From positions 6,233,001 through 6,297,000 of the forward strand of contig NZ_OZ035533.1 in the NCBI RefSeq assembly GCF_964033635.1: a DNA stretch of 64,000 bases. Reading direction: 5' to 3'. The notes under the pieces were generated by a model. That model did not search any database and was not told the DNA's origin. It worked only from the letters and a program-made list of their open reading frames with translations. Both the position numbers and the translations under genes were made by a program. This DNA is from Chitinophaga sp. MM2321 (GTDB lineage: Bacteria; Bacteroidota; Bacteroidia; Chitinophagales; Chitinophagaceae). Shown piece after piece: positions 25,400 through 33,804 of this stretch; position 1 is the first letter of the stretch, and every line of letters starts with the position of its first letter.

Positions 25400-25708
25400 C
25401 TACAATCCTTCCAGTTGCCTGAATACAGGAATCAGGGCTTTCCCTCTTTCAGATAGTATATATTCAATATGCAATGGTTTCTGCTTAATGATGTTCTTTT
25501 CCAAAAGGCCCTCGTTCTCCAATTCTTTTAATGCTACCGACACAGATTGCTTATTGGAGCCTTCCATTTGCCGGAGTAAGCTGCTGAAGCGTAAAGGCCC
25601 TTCCACGGCCAAACGGAATATCTGCGGCTTCCATTTGCCGGATAGCAGCTTTAAGAGTCCTTCTGCGGGACAGCTTTCAGGATTTGTATGTTCCTCGTTG
25701 GTAGTCAT
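25400..25708 (-). CDS. HxlR-family transcriptional regulator
   Basis: The 102-residue protein is a winged-helix regulator of the HxlR type: CPAEGLLKLLSGKWK at the start (the conserved cysteine and the GKWKP pair), PLRFSSLLRQMEG in the recognition region, and LKELENEGLLEKN then YILSERGKAL in the wing. Members with the N-terminal cysteine often respond to electrophiles or oxidants. The gene is divergent from a DsbA-like thiol protein, 98 bases apart, and very likely controls that gene and itself. A palindrome in the gap is a likely operator. Confidence 0.9.
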   Translation of the reverse strand: MTTNEEHTNPESCPAEGLLKLLSGKWKPQIFRLAVEGPLRFSSLLRQMEGSNKQSVSVALKELENEGLLEKNIIKQKPLHIEYILSERGKALIPVFRQLEGL

Positions 25709-25722
25709 CTTTTTCTGACTTA

Positions 25723-25793
25723 TTGTTTAGGTGGGTAAGTCAATGCAACTTTGTAATAAATAAATTAATAAACTATCCGGTAAGCTTTACCGG
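25723..25793 (+). promoter_or_regulatory. Promoter and candidate HxlR operator of the DsbA-like gene
   Basis: TTG at 25723-25725 and CAACTTTG at 25746-25753 (one mismatch to TAnnTTTG) are 20 bases apart. Downstream, CCGGTAA (25777-25783) and TTACCGG (25787-25793) form a seven-base dyad with a three-base centre, ending 13 bases before the start codon. Its place in the short leader suits a repressor site. Confidence 0.5.
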
Positions 25794-25806
25794 TAAAAAA
25801 TAAATA

Positions 25807-26742
25807 ATGATGAAAGATACAAACAAAATTAATCCTTTATTGTGTGACCCGGTAACGGGTGTTTGCGAAATACCGGGTATAGCCGGTAATCCGGAAAAAC
25901 AAATGATCAGCACCAGCACCAAAGCTATTAAGATTATATATTTCACGGACCCTATCTGTTCTACCTGTTGGGGAATAGAGCCGCAACTGAGAAAACTGAA
26001 ACTGGAATATGGCGACCTGATAGAAATCGACTACCGCATGGGTGGTTTATTACCATCATGGGACATCTATAACAGCGGCGGCATTGGTAAGCCTTCGGAT
26101 GTAGCACACCACTGGGATGAAGTGAGTGCTTATTATGATGCACCTATTGATGGAGATGTGTGGCTCGAAGATCCATTGAGTTCTTCCTTCCCTCCTTCTA
26201 TCGCTTTTAAAGCTGCACAAATGCAGGATACAGAGAAAGCCGTTTCATTTCTGCGCATAAGCCGTGAAATGCTGTTCCTGGAAAAAAAGAATATCACCAG
26301 GTGGGAACATATCGAACGGGCTGCATTGGAAGCCGGTCTGGATCCGCTGCAACTAAAAACAGACTATGAAGGAAAGGCAGCACAGCTTTTTAAAGAAGAC
26401 CTGGAACTTGCCCGTCAGATGGGTGTAAGAGGATTTCCATCCCTGTTTTTTTCCGACGCATCCAATAAGCAGGTTTTTGTGTACGGTTACAAGCCTTACG
26501 CAGTATATGAGAAGGCTATCCTGGAATTGTTGCCGGAAGCAGAGAAGCAACAGGCAGACACTACATGGGAAGGACTGTTTAAACACTATAGCAGCCTGTT
26601 TACGAAAGAGTTTTCTGTGCTTTCAAACAAAACAACAGCAGTAGCGGAAGAGGAACTGAACAACCTGTACAGCCAACAAAAACTCGAGAAGAAAGTAACA
26701 AAGAATGGAATACTATGGACATTAAGAAGTGCCGGCCAATAA
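25807..26742 (+). CDS. DsbA-family thioredoxin-fold protein (SpxH/FrnE-like)
   Basis: The 311-residue protein has a thioredoxin-fold active site C51-S-T-C54 (DPICSTCWG), the inserted helical domain of DsbA proteins, and the cis-proline motif RGFPSLFF near residue 215. No signal peptide is present, so it acts in the cytoplasm, like SpxH/YjbH or FrnE. The C-terminal 60 residues are an added helical extension. A second ATG one codon later is an alternative start. It is divergent from the HxlR regulator gene, so a role in thiol or electrophile stress is likely. A strong bidirectional terminator follows it. Confidence 0.82.
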   Translation: MMKDTNKINPLLCDPVTGVCEIPGIAGNPEKQMISTSTKAIKIIYFTDPICSTCWGIEPQLRKLKLEYGDLIEIDYRMGGLLPSWDIYNSGGIGKPSDVAHHWDEVSAYYDAPIDGDVWLEDPLSSSFPPSIAFKAAQMQDTEKAVSFLRISREMLFLEKKNITRWEHIERAALEAGLDPLQLKTDYEGKAAQLFKEDLELARQMGVRGFPSLFFSDASNKQVFVYGYKPYAVYEKAILELLPEAEKQQADTTWEGLFKHYSSLFTKEFSVLSNKTTAVAEEELNNLYSQQKLEKKVTKNGILWTLRSAGQ

Positions 26743-26797
26743 TAAAGTGACAGCATATTTATTTATCTCCCGGTATTATTCTACAAGGAAAAATAAC

Positions 26798-26844
26798 AAA
26801 CATATAAAATCGGAGATCTTTTGAAACTCCGATTTTATATGTTT
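26798..26844. terminator. Bidirectional terminator between the DsbA-like and SDR genes
   Basis: A perfect 18-base stem (26798-26815 with 26827-26844) encloses an 11-base loop. The two genes converge on it. The stem base is A/T-rich, so it can serve as the T-run for both strands, and it marks the end of the polysaccharide-utilisation operon. Confidence 0.8.
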
Positions 26845-26886
26845 ACACAGTTTTTGAGATAGTGCCCTCCGAGGGCCACTGACGTG

Positions 26887-27666
26887 TTAAATGGCCCGGT
26901 CAAGATGAACATACCCCCCATCTACGTGAATTAATTGCCCGGTTGTATGAGACGATTTATCCGATAAAAGGAACGCAACGGTATTGGCAATTTCTTCTTT
27001 TGTAGTAAAGCGGTTCTCTAAAGGGATTTTTGACATGATACTTCTTAATTTTTCTTCCGGATTATCAAATGTTTTGATCCAGCTTTCGTACAATGGTGTA
27101 TAGCAATTGGCTACAACAACTGCATTCACCCGTATCCCGTACTTTAATAACTCAACCGCCCATTCCCTGGTTAGTGCATTCCGGGCTCCGTTGGCCGCCG
27201 CATAAGCAGAGGTGCCCCCCTGTCCTGCTTCCGCTGTCATGGAACTTATATTTAAGATACTTCCTTTAGATTTTTTTAGTTCCGGCAAAGCATAATGTGC
27301 CATCATGTAATAATGTATAATATTGTTATGCATGCTCTCCATAAATTCTCCATAGCCTCCACTCTCCAATCCTACGCCATCGTTTATTCCAGCGTTATTC
27401 ACCAATCCATCAATCCGTTTAAATTCTTCAATAACTTTTTTAACGGCAATTTTACTGTGTTCAGGGTTATTCAATTCAATCGTTATTTTGAATGCCTTAC
27501 CTCCACTTTGTAAAATATCCGATACCGTTCTTACATTATCTTCCTCATCCCTTCCAACGATCACAGGTATTGCGCCTTCACCAGCCAATGTTTTACTGAT
27601 CCCCTCTCCTATACCTCTTGCACCACCAGTAACAATAATAACCTTATCCTTTAAATTCAAATTCAT
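26887..27666 (-). CDS. SDR-family oxidoreductase, last gene of the PUL
   Basis: The 259-residue protein is a classical short-chain dehydrogenase: TGGARGIG for NAD(P) binding, NNAG near residue 90, catalytic serine in NISSMTAEAGQGG, and tyrosine Y155. The lysine expected four residues later is asparagine (Y155-A-A-A-N159), read directly from the DNA. The GQGGTSAYAA context resembles L-fucose dehydrogenase and 2-keto-3-deoxy-L-fuconate dehydrogenase enzymes. It lies 65 bases downstream of lutA and would fit a deoxyhexose pathway that ends in lactate. The missing lysine could mean altered activity, or another residue may replace it. Confidence 0.82.
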   Translation of the reverse strand: MNLNLKDKVIIVTGGARGIGEGISKTLAGEGAIPVIVGRDEEDNVRTVSDILQSGGKAFKITIELNNPEHSKIAVKKVIEEFKRIDGLVNNAGINDGVGLESGGYGEFMESMHNNIIHYYMMAHYALPELKKSKGSILNISSMTAEAGQGGTSAYAAANGARNALTREWAVELLKYGIRVNAVVVANCYTPLYESWIKTFDNPEEKLRSIMSKIPLENRFTTKEEIANTVAFLLSDKSSHTTGQLIHVDGGYVHLDRAI

Positions 27667-27731
27667 ACATCAATATTTATTACTTTAAAATTCTTTTCTT
27701 TTAAATGTGTATCGAACAAATGACTTTATAT

Positions 27732-28454
27732 TTACCAGCCACTCGCCAACACATCTGCTATATGCATTGTTTTAATAGCATATCCTTGTTGCTGGATATA
27801 ACCGTCCAGATGCATGAGACAGGATAAGTCGGTAGAAATAAGATAATCGGCTTTTGTTGCAATAGCATTCAGTACTTTTTGCTCTCCCATGCCAATAGAG
27901 ACTGGCTCAAATTTTACGGCGAAGGTGCCGCCAAACCCGCAACAGACTTCGCAATCGGGCGCTTCCTGCAACTCCAGACCCTTTACATGGGACAACAGTT
28001 CGCGCGGCGCAGCCTTTATCCCACATTCCCGCAAAGCGCCACAAGCATCGTGATAGGTACCTGTGCCATGAAGGGTGGCACCTACATCACTTACATGTAA
28101 TACCTGCGTTAAAAACTCCGTGAATTCGTATAGCCGTTCGTTTAATTGCAGTAATTGTGTATGTGCCGCATTGTTATCAAAAAGTTTTTTGTAATGGTTG
28201 CGCACAAAACCTATGCATGATCCGCTTGGCGCAACAATGTAATCTGCGGTATCAAAATCTTCCATAAACTTTCTGGCTACTTCCTGGCATTCATTCCAAT
28301 ATCCGGCATTGAAAGCGGGTTGTCCGCAGCAGGTTTGCTTGGTATTGTAGCTAACCTGGCATCCCAGGTGTTTCAAAATTTTTACCATGTTAAAGGCAGT
28401 TGCAGGAAAAAACTGATCTACAAAACAGGGTATAAAGAGTTGTACTTTTATCAT
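27732..28454 (-). CDS. lutA: LutA/LldE, Fe-S subunit of L-lactate oxidation complex
   Basis: The 240-residue protein has two cysteine-rich CCG domains: TCCGQPAFNAGY near residue 50 and CCGFGGTF near residue 190, with the intermediate SGSC and YHDACG segments. This is the LutA/LldE subunit of the LutABC L-lactate dehydrogenase complex, related to heterodisulfide reductase and glycolate oxidase subunits. The start at 28454 is chosen because the longer frame (to 28478) would run 16 bases into lutB. It is followed by the SDR gene. Its partner lutB is immediately upstream; the third subunit lutC is 13 kb away at the other end of the PUL. Confidence 0.9.
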   Translation of the reverse strand: MIKVQLFIPCFVDQFFPATAFNMVKILKHLGCQVSYNTKQTCCGQPAFNAGYWNECQEVARKFMEDFDTADYIVAPSGSCIGFVRNHYKKLFDNNAAHTQLLQLNERLYEFTEFLTQVLHVSDVGATLHGTGTYHDACGALRECGIKAAPRELLSHVKGLELQEAPDCEVCCGFGGTFAVKFEPVSIGMGEQKVLNAIATKADYLISTDLSCLMHLDGYIQQQGYAIKTMHIADVLASGW

Positions 28455-28462
28455 TTTATTTT

Positions 28463-29833
28463 TTATTGTTCCTCCCATTGCTGGTTAAAAGATTTTTTCG
28501 CAAACACCGGCAGGCGCCTGTGTGTGCCCCATGCTTTGGTAAACAACTTGCTGAAGACAAAGTTTTTGATGCCGCCTCCGGCGAGATTCATCATTCCGCG
28601 GCTAAGGCAAGCCCGTTTCCACACATACCAGGCTAACTTTTCGGCGCGGGAAGTATAATTCTCCTTCACCGCCTTTTGGCGATTATACAGCAAAAGTTCA
28701 TGCAGGTTAATATGTACAGGACAAGCTGCTGTGCAGCTGCCACATAAGGTAGAAGCGTTACTTAAATGTTTGTATTCATCGATACCCCGGAGGTGAGGGG
28801 TTATCACAGCCCCGATAGGGCCACTGTAAGTGGTGTCGTAAGTGTGTCCACCAATATTCTGAAAAACCGGGCATACATTAAGACAAGCACCACAGCGGAT
28901 GCAATAGAGGCTTTCCCTTGCAGTAGTATCAGACAATATATTGGTGCGCCCGTTATCCAGCAGGATTACATACATTTCTTCCGGCCCGTCTGTTTCATTT
29001 TGTTGTTTGGGGCCTGTAAAAATGGTATTGTATACCGTAAGTGTCTGGCCGGAGCCAAATGTTGCCAGTAATGGCCAGAACAAATCCAGGTCATAAACAG
29101 ATGGCAGTACTTTTTCTATCCCGGCAATAGCAATATGCGTTTTAGGGAAGCTGGTTGTTAACCTGGCATTTCCTTCATTTTCTGTAACGGCTACTCCTCC
29201 GATATCTGCAAGTAAATAATTTACGCCTGTAATACCGATTTCTGCATCAACATACCGTTGTCTTAGCTGTTCTCTCGCTACCTGCGTGAGTTGTTCCGGA
29301 GGAAGGTTAGGAGCTACCTGCAGCTTCTCATGAAACAATGCTGCCACATCTTCCTTGCTCTTATGCATGGAAGGCGCCACAATATGGTACGGCGGCTCTC
29401 CGGCTAACTGCTGTATATACTCTCCGAGATCTGTTTCTATAACATCAATAGCATGATCCTCTAAAAATTTATTCAGGTGGATTTCTTCTGTAACCATCGA
29501 CTTGCTTTTCACAATACTCTTTGCTTTCTTAGCCTTACAGATTTCCAGGATTTTATCCAGTGCCTGCTGTGCATTCTCCGCCCAGATCACTTTTCCGCCA
29601 TTTTTTGTAAACGCAGTTTCAAATTCTTTTAAATAGGTATGCAGGTGTTCTATTGCTTCCCATTTTATATTCTTTGCTTTTTGTCTGATTGCCTCCAGAT
29701 CTACGAATTGATCCTTTCCTTTTTTAAAGGCTATATCTGATTGATGCAGACTAAAATTAATTTTCCTCCTGTGCTCCAGGTCGGTGACCTTTTTTTCACT
29801 CTCCGCTAAAAAGGTTTTATGCCGGTGACTCAT
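28463..29833 (-). CDS. lutB: LutB/LldF, ferredoxin-domain subunit of L-lactate oxidation complex
   Basis: The 456-residue protein has the LUD domain (about residues 60-300) and a C-terminal ferredoxin part with two [4Fe-4S] sites, CIRCGACLNVCPVF and CGSCTAACPVH. It forms the LutABC complex with LutA and LutC and oxidises L-lactate to pyruvate in the cytoplasm. It lies eight bases before lutA and 59 bases after the SSS symporter gene, so the order symporter-lutB-lutA reads as a lactate-handling unit. Confidence 0.92.
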   Translation of the reverse strand: MSHRHKTFLAESEKKVTDLEHRRKINFSLHQSDIAFKKGKDQFVDLEAIRQKAKNIKWEAIEHLHTYLKEFETAFTKNGGKVIWAENAQQALDKILEICKAKKAKSIVKSKSMVTEEIHLNKFLEDHAIDVIETDLGEYIQQLAGEPPYHIVAPSMHKSKEDVAALFHEKLQVAPNLPPEQLTQVAREQLRQRYVDAEIGITGVNYLLADIGGVAVTENEGNARLTTSFPKTHIAIAGIEKVLPSVYDLDLFWPLLATFGSGQTLTVYNTIFTGPKQQNETDGPEEMYVILLDNGRTNILSDTTARESLYCIRCGACLNVCPVFQNIGGHTYDTTYSGPIGAVITPHLRGIDEYKHLSNASTLCGSCTAACPVHINLHELLLYNRQKAVKENYTSRAEKLAWYVWKRACLSRGMMNLAGGGIKNFVFSKLFTKAWGTHRRLPVFAKKSFNQQWEEQ

Positions 29834-29892
29834 ATCTGCTTATTGTTTTTGATATACAGTTGGATATTTTATAAACCAAAGAAACTGCCCGC

Positions 29893-31536
29893 TTACCTGA
29901 AAATGTAATACAGTGATACTATCATGATGATCAGCAGGAGAGAAAGACGTTTGTAATTAGCCAATCCTTTCCAGCCGGGGCTTTGCAAAGGTTCCCGGAT
30001 AGATTTCCAGTATAGCTCCCGGCTGTGGGAAGTATGCTGAACGGGATACACGTAAGAGAAAACGACCTGTATAAAAACACAAACACAAAACAAGTAAAAT
30101 GCCATCATCATAAAAGGAATTTCAGCCATCAGGGTATGTGGGAATATTTTATTTACGGTATATATCAGTGCTCCGAGTAATGAACCGATCCATAAAGTGA
30201 GCTGGGCAGCCTTGGCGGAAGCCCCTTTCCAAAAGATCCCCAACAGGAAAACACAGGTAATAGGTGGAGCAATATGTGCAATAATATCATTGAGCCCATT
30301 AAAAAGACTTTCGTAGCTGTTAAGCAAAGGCAGTAAGGCAATAGACAACAACAACGAAACACCTACAGATAACCGCCCTATACTTACCAGCTGTCTGTCA
30401 GTAAGATCGGGTCTGAATTTTTTGAACAGATCATAACTTACCAGGGTAGAGATGGAATTTAATGCGCCGGATACCTGGCTCATTAGCCCCGATAACAAAG
30501 CCGCTACCAGTATGCCAATAGCACCTGTTGGTAATAACTGCGTGATCATAAGGGTATATATACCTTTGCTATTGACTACGTGTTCACCGGAAGCGGTGAT
30601 GTGGGTAATTGAATCCAGGTTAAGCAATCCTTTCTGCGCCAGGGCATAAGCGAATAATCCCGGCATTACAAAAATGAAGACCGGTAAGATTTTGATAAAA
30701 CCGCAGAACAGGGAACCTATACGGGCATTATTTTCGTCTTTGGCTCCCAGTACACGCTGTACTATCGTCTGATCTGCACACCAATACCAGATACCTAAAA
30801 TGGGATAGCCCAGGAATACGGCATACCAGGGCATGCCACTGGGGTCACCTTTGGGACGTAGCATGGATATTTTTTCCATACTTCCGCTACTGTGCAGTAC
30901 ATCTACAAGAGAAGACCAGCCACCCAGTTTTATCCAGGAAGCGGCCGTGATGATCAGCGCACCGGCTACCAGCACTACTGTTTGTATCGACTCCGTTACT
31001 ACTACCGCCTTTAACCCCCCGATAACCGTATAAAGGGTCACCAGTAAAGAGATAATAATAACGCTCACGTACATATTAATTCCGAAAAGCGTTTCCAGTA
31101 CAATACCTCCGGCCAATAAAGAGAATGCTATGTGAATGATGATAGCAGAAAATATGGAGATAAAGGTCAGCCAGTCTGCGCAGGCCCTGTTATATCTTTT
31201 CTCCAGGAAAACGGGCAAAGTAGGTACCCCTGATTTAATATAAAACGGTACAAAAAATAAGGCCAGCATAATCAGTACAAAGGCGGCCATCCACTCAAAG
31301 TTGCCATTCAGTAAGCCGGTGTCGTAGCCGGACTGGGCGAGGCTTACGAGGTGAAGACATGAAATATTTGTTGCAAATAAAGCCAGTCCGATCATTGGCC
31401 AGCGCAAGGTTTTTCCCGCCAGGAAATATTCCCGGGCATTGGCTGACCGTTTTTTCTTTAGCCCTATCCATAATCCTACACTTACAATGCCGAGGATATA
31501 TACAATGCTAATGGCGAGATCTGTTTTTCCAATCAT
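29893..31536 (-). CDS. Sodium:solute symporter (SSS family)
   Basis: The 547-residue protein has 13-14 transmembrane helices and an SGLT-like core with REYFLAGKTLRWPMIGLALFA-type start (about residues 35-55) and the segment YTVIGGLKAVVVTE typical of SSS carriers. It would take up a sugar or other small solute with Na+ across the inner membrane. It sits between the secreted glycosidases and the lutBA genes of the PUL. The solute is unknown; given the SusCD and glycosidases upstream it is probably the released monosaccharide. A 108-base gap before the gene holds a motif also found upstream of lutC. Confidence 0.9.
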   Translation of the reverse strand: MIGKTDLAISIVYILGIVSVGLWIGLKKKRSANAREYFLAGKTLRWPMIGLALFATNISCLHLVSLAQSGYDTGLLNGNFEWMAAFVLIMLALFFVPFYIKSGVPTLPVFLEKRYNRACADWLTFISIFSAIIIHIAFSLLAGGIVLETLFGINMYVSVIIISLLVTLYTVIGGLKAVVVTESIQTVVLVAGALIITAASWIKLGGWSSLVDVLHSSGSMEKISMLRPKGDPSGMPWYAVFLGYPILGIWYWCADQTIVQRVLGAKDENNARIGSLFCGFIKILPVFIFVMPGLFAYALAQKGLLNLDSITHITASGEHVVNSKGIYTLMITQLLPTGAIGILVAALLSGLMSQVSGALNSISTLVSYDLFKKFRPDLTDRQLVSIGRLSVGVSLLLSIALLPLLNSYESLFNGLNDIIAHIAPPITCVFLLGIFWKGASAKAAQLTLWIGSLLGALIYTVNKIFPHTLMAEIPFMMMAFYLFCVCVFIQVVFSYVYPVQHTSHSRELYWKSIREPLQSPGWKGLANYKRLSLLLIIMIVSLYYIFR

Positions 31537-31601
31537 AAAAACGCTGATTCAATTTATTCAATTACAGATGCGGGATATGGATAAAGTATTGCTATCGATG
31601 C

Positions 31602-31614
31602 ATCCCTTTATATT
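31602..31614. promoter_or_regulatory. Shared 13-base motif upstream of the symporter gene
   Basis: ATCCCTTTATATT at 31602-31614 is identical to the bases at 43284-43296 upstream of lutC, in the same orientation, with TGG a few bases further on in both. It lies 66 bases upstream of the symporter start. It may be a third, weaker binding site for the AraC regulator of this locus. Confidence 0.35.
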
Positions 31615-31644
31615 CGTATGGTCTTTTACGTTATAACGTTTTTA

Positions 31645-33771
31645 TTAGCCGCATATGACAAGCCTCATCTGCCAGGCGTCCACATGCGGGATCAGGAATT
31701 TCCGGTAAGGTCCATCAGCTCCTGATGCGTGTATAACAGTTTCCTTACATGCCATGTCGTACACCTTAATCTTTTCATTCTCTGTCCGCAACATTAGTTC
31801 AACGTCTTTGGCCGCATCGAAAGAAGCATTGCTAAAGGCGATCGCTATTTTACCATTTTCGGATTCACGTATCCACAGGTTTATCTTTTGGAAAGAAGCT
31901 ATATAACCAGGCAACTTGTCTTTGGAGAGCCAGCGGAAAACGGATTTCATCTGAGAGCTTTTGGAGAGGTTTTCCATGAAAATCCAGGGATAATAGCCCG
32001 CCACACAAATGCGGCCACCAAGTGGATTTTCAAAAACGCCCATCGTACAATCCGCCACTTCCTTATCCGCATAGTCAATGAGCCCGGAAATAGGCTGTGC
32101 TGTTTTAGCGGTGGCTTTAAGTGCGCTGGCTGTCGACTTCCAGAATGATTGGCGGTTATCCCGCTCTCTTCCTGCAAAATTTCCATTTAATGGATGGTTG
32201 TTAAGCTTTTCTATACGATCAACAGTGGCGGTGTTGATGACTTCAAACCCGGTCAGATGCCCGAAATTCATCTCATTTAATTGCTGCAGCGTTTCTGTAT
32301 CCATATATACACCTCCGGAAAGGATAGCTTCAATTTCTTTCCTGGAAAGGGCGTAAATACTATTCATTCCCAGGATGACAACGGAGGCAGATTTCCCTGA
32401 ATAGGCAGCAGGCAGCCCTATATCATAAATTTCGTGCCTCGGAATTGGAGTACTGCCACTGAACCAGTTGCCACTATTGGGATTACATGCAATAAAGCTA
32501 TCCTTATTCCAGAAAGTCTGAATACCGCTTATTCCCGCACGCCCAAGTGATCGGGTCATCAGATCAAAGAATGGTCTGGCCTGTTGCAACCGGGCAATGA
32601 GGGGTTCATATTCATCCAGTGGTTCATCGTAAAAGGAAAGAACATTGAATGCAGCACCGGTACAACCGGCGGCAATATGGGAGCAGGTTTCCAGCACCAC
32701 CATCTCCGCAGCTTTTTTCAGGCGTTGATAGGGGAAATTCTCAATTTCGGAAGGAATAGCAAGTATTTGAGCCGGCAGTACGGAAACCTGTCTGCCGATA
32801 TCGTGTGATTTTCCCACCAGTTCTGCTGTTGCATTATCCTGATAGTACCCGCCACCAGGGCGCCACATTACGGGGGAGTGACCGGGCCCGGCCAGTGTGG
32901 TGGCCCAGTTTTCAAAATCATATCCTTCATAAAAACGATCACCGGTCATAAACCCAAGCGGCATACCGGGATGGATGTCATGTACCGTTGTTTCAATAAG
33001 TTTAAATAGCCGGGTAATCGTATTCCGGTTATGTTGCAGCCATGTTTTCCGGAATTTTAGTTTCGTATTTATATCGCCTTCATTCATTGTTTTTTTCAAC
33101 TGCTCCCGGGTATATTTTACACCCGTTTCCGTTTCGAAAACCGCTAAACAATTATGACAGAAACAAGTTTGAACAACCGGCATGTGACCCGCCAAACGAA
33201 CATCATCATCTATCCAGATATAATCAGGATTCGCGCGTGCTGTCATTGTGTAGATAGCCCGGATATATTCCTGGAAACGCGTATCATTCGGGCAAAACGC
33301 CCCCCTGGAGACCTGTCCGTCAATATCTGTCAGATGGGTATAATTACCCTGTAGTGAATTGTCCAGGTTTTCTTCATGATGACCGATGGTAGTGAGGATA
33401 TTGATACCTGATTTATATCCATTTTTACGTGCCTGTTCCATCCTGTCTTTAAAAATATCCATCCGCTGTTTGAATGTAGACAGGGGAAGCGGTGCATGTG
33501 TTGTAGAAGTAAAGAAAGTAATTTCGTCTGTTACGCCCTTGTATGTATTAAATAGGTCCAGTAACGCTGCATACCTTTTTTCAGGAAGCGATTGTTTAAT
33601 GCCGATTCTGAAAGAAATGAATGACCTGTCAACCTGTGTATTCCATAATAGTGGTGTATGGCGCTGCCCGTATTCTAAACCGGTGGTTGCTGAAAAGAGG
33701 TCTAGCGGAAAGGCCGCACCGGCTAATGCAAGTCCTGAAAGCTTTAAAAAATCTTTTCTGGATGTACCCAT
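31645..33771 (-). CDS. Secreted putative TIM-barrel glycoside hydrolase with RK Tat-like leader
   Basis: The 708-residue protein begins with SRKDFLKLSGLALAGAA, a Tat-like leader that has RK in place of RR. The body has features of a TIM barrel: GINILTTIGHH, PDYIWIDDDVRL (a likely active-site strand with acids) and FNVLSFYDEP, followed by GH42-trimerisation-like domains (VVILGMNSIYALSRKEIEA) and a C-terminal beta domain. I do not recognise a named GH family. The neighbour GH95-like protein has an almost identical leader. It is likely a periplasmic or surface glycosidase of the PUL, with unknown linkage specificity. Confidence 0.7.
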   Translation of the reverse strand: MGTSRKDFLKLSGLALAGAAFPLDLFSATTGLEYGQRHTPLLWNTQVDRSFISFRIGIKQSLPEKRYAALLDLFNTYKGVTDEITFFTSTTHAPLPLSTFKQRMDIFKDRMEQARKNGYKSGINILTTIGHHEENLDNSLQGNYTHLTDIDGQVSRGAFCPNDTRFQEYIRAIYTMTARANPDYIWIDDDVRLAGHMPVVQTCFCHNCLAVFETETGVKYTREQLKKTMNEGDINTKLKFRKTWLQHNRNTITRLFKLIETTVHDIHPGMPLGFMTGDRFYEGYDFENWATTLAGPGHSPVMWRPGGGYYQDNATAELVGKSHDIGRQVSVLPAQILAIPSEIENFPYQRLKKAAEMVVLETCSHIAAGCTGAAFNVLSFYDEPLDEYEPLIARLQQARPFFDLMTRSLGRAGISGIQTFWNKDSFIACNPNSGNWFSGSTPIPRHEIYDIGLPAAYSGKSASVVILGMNSIYALSRKEIEAILSGGVYMDTETLQQLNEMNFGHLTGFEVINTATVDRIEKLNNHPLNGNFAGRERDNRQSFWKSTASALKATAKTAQPISGLIDYADKEVADCTMGVFENPLGGRICVAGYYPWIFMENLSKSSQMKSVFRWLSKDKLPGYIASFQKINLWIRESENGKIAIAFSNASFDAAKDVELMLRTENEKIKVYDMACKETVIHASGADGPYRKFLIPHVDAWQMRLVICG

Positions 33772-33804
33772 AGTGAAACGTCTTTGTGCTATAAAAAATA
33801 ATAT

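Noticed and set aside
31628..31639. Perfect 12-base palindrome ACGTTATAACGT between the symporter and TIM-barrel genes
   Set aside because: It is short, has no T-run and no second copy; it may be chance.
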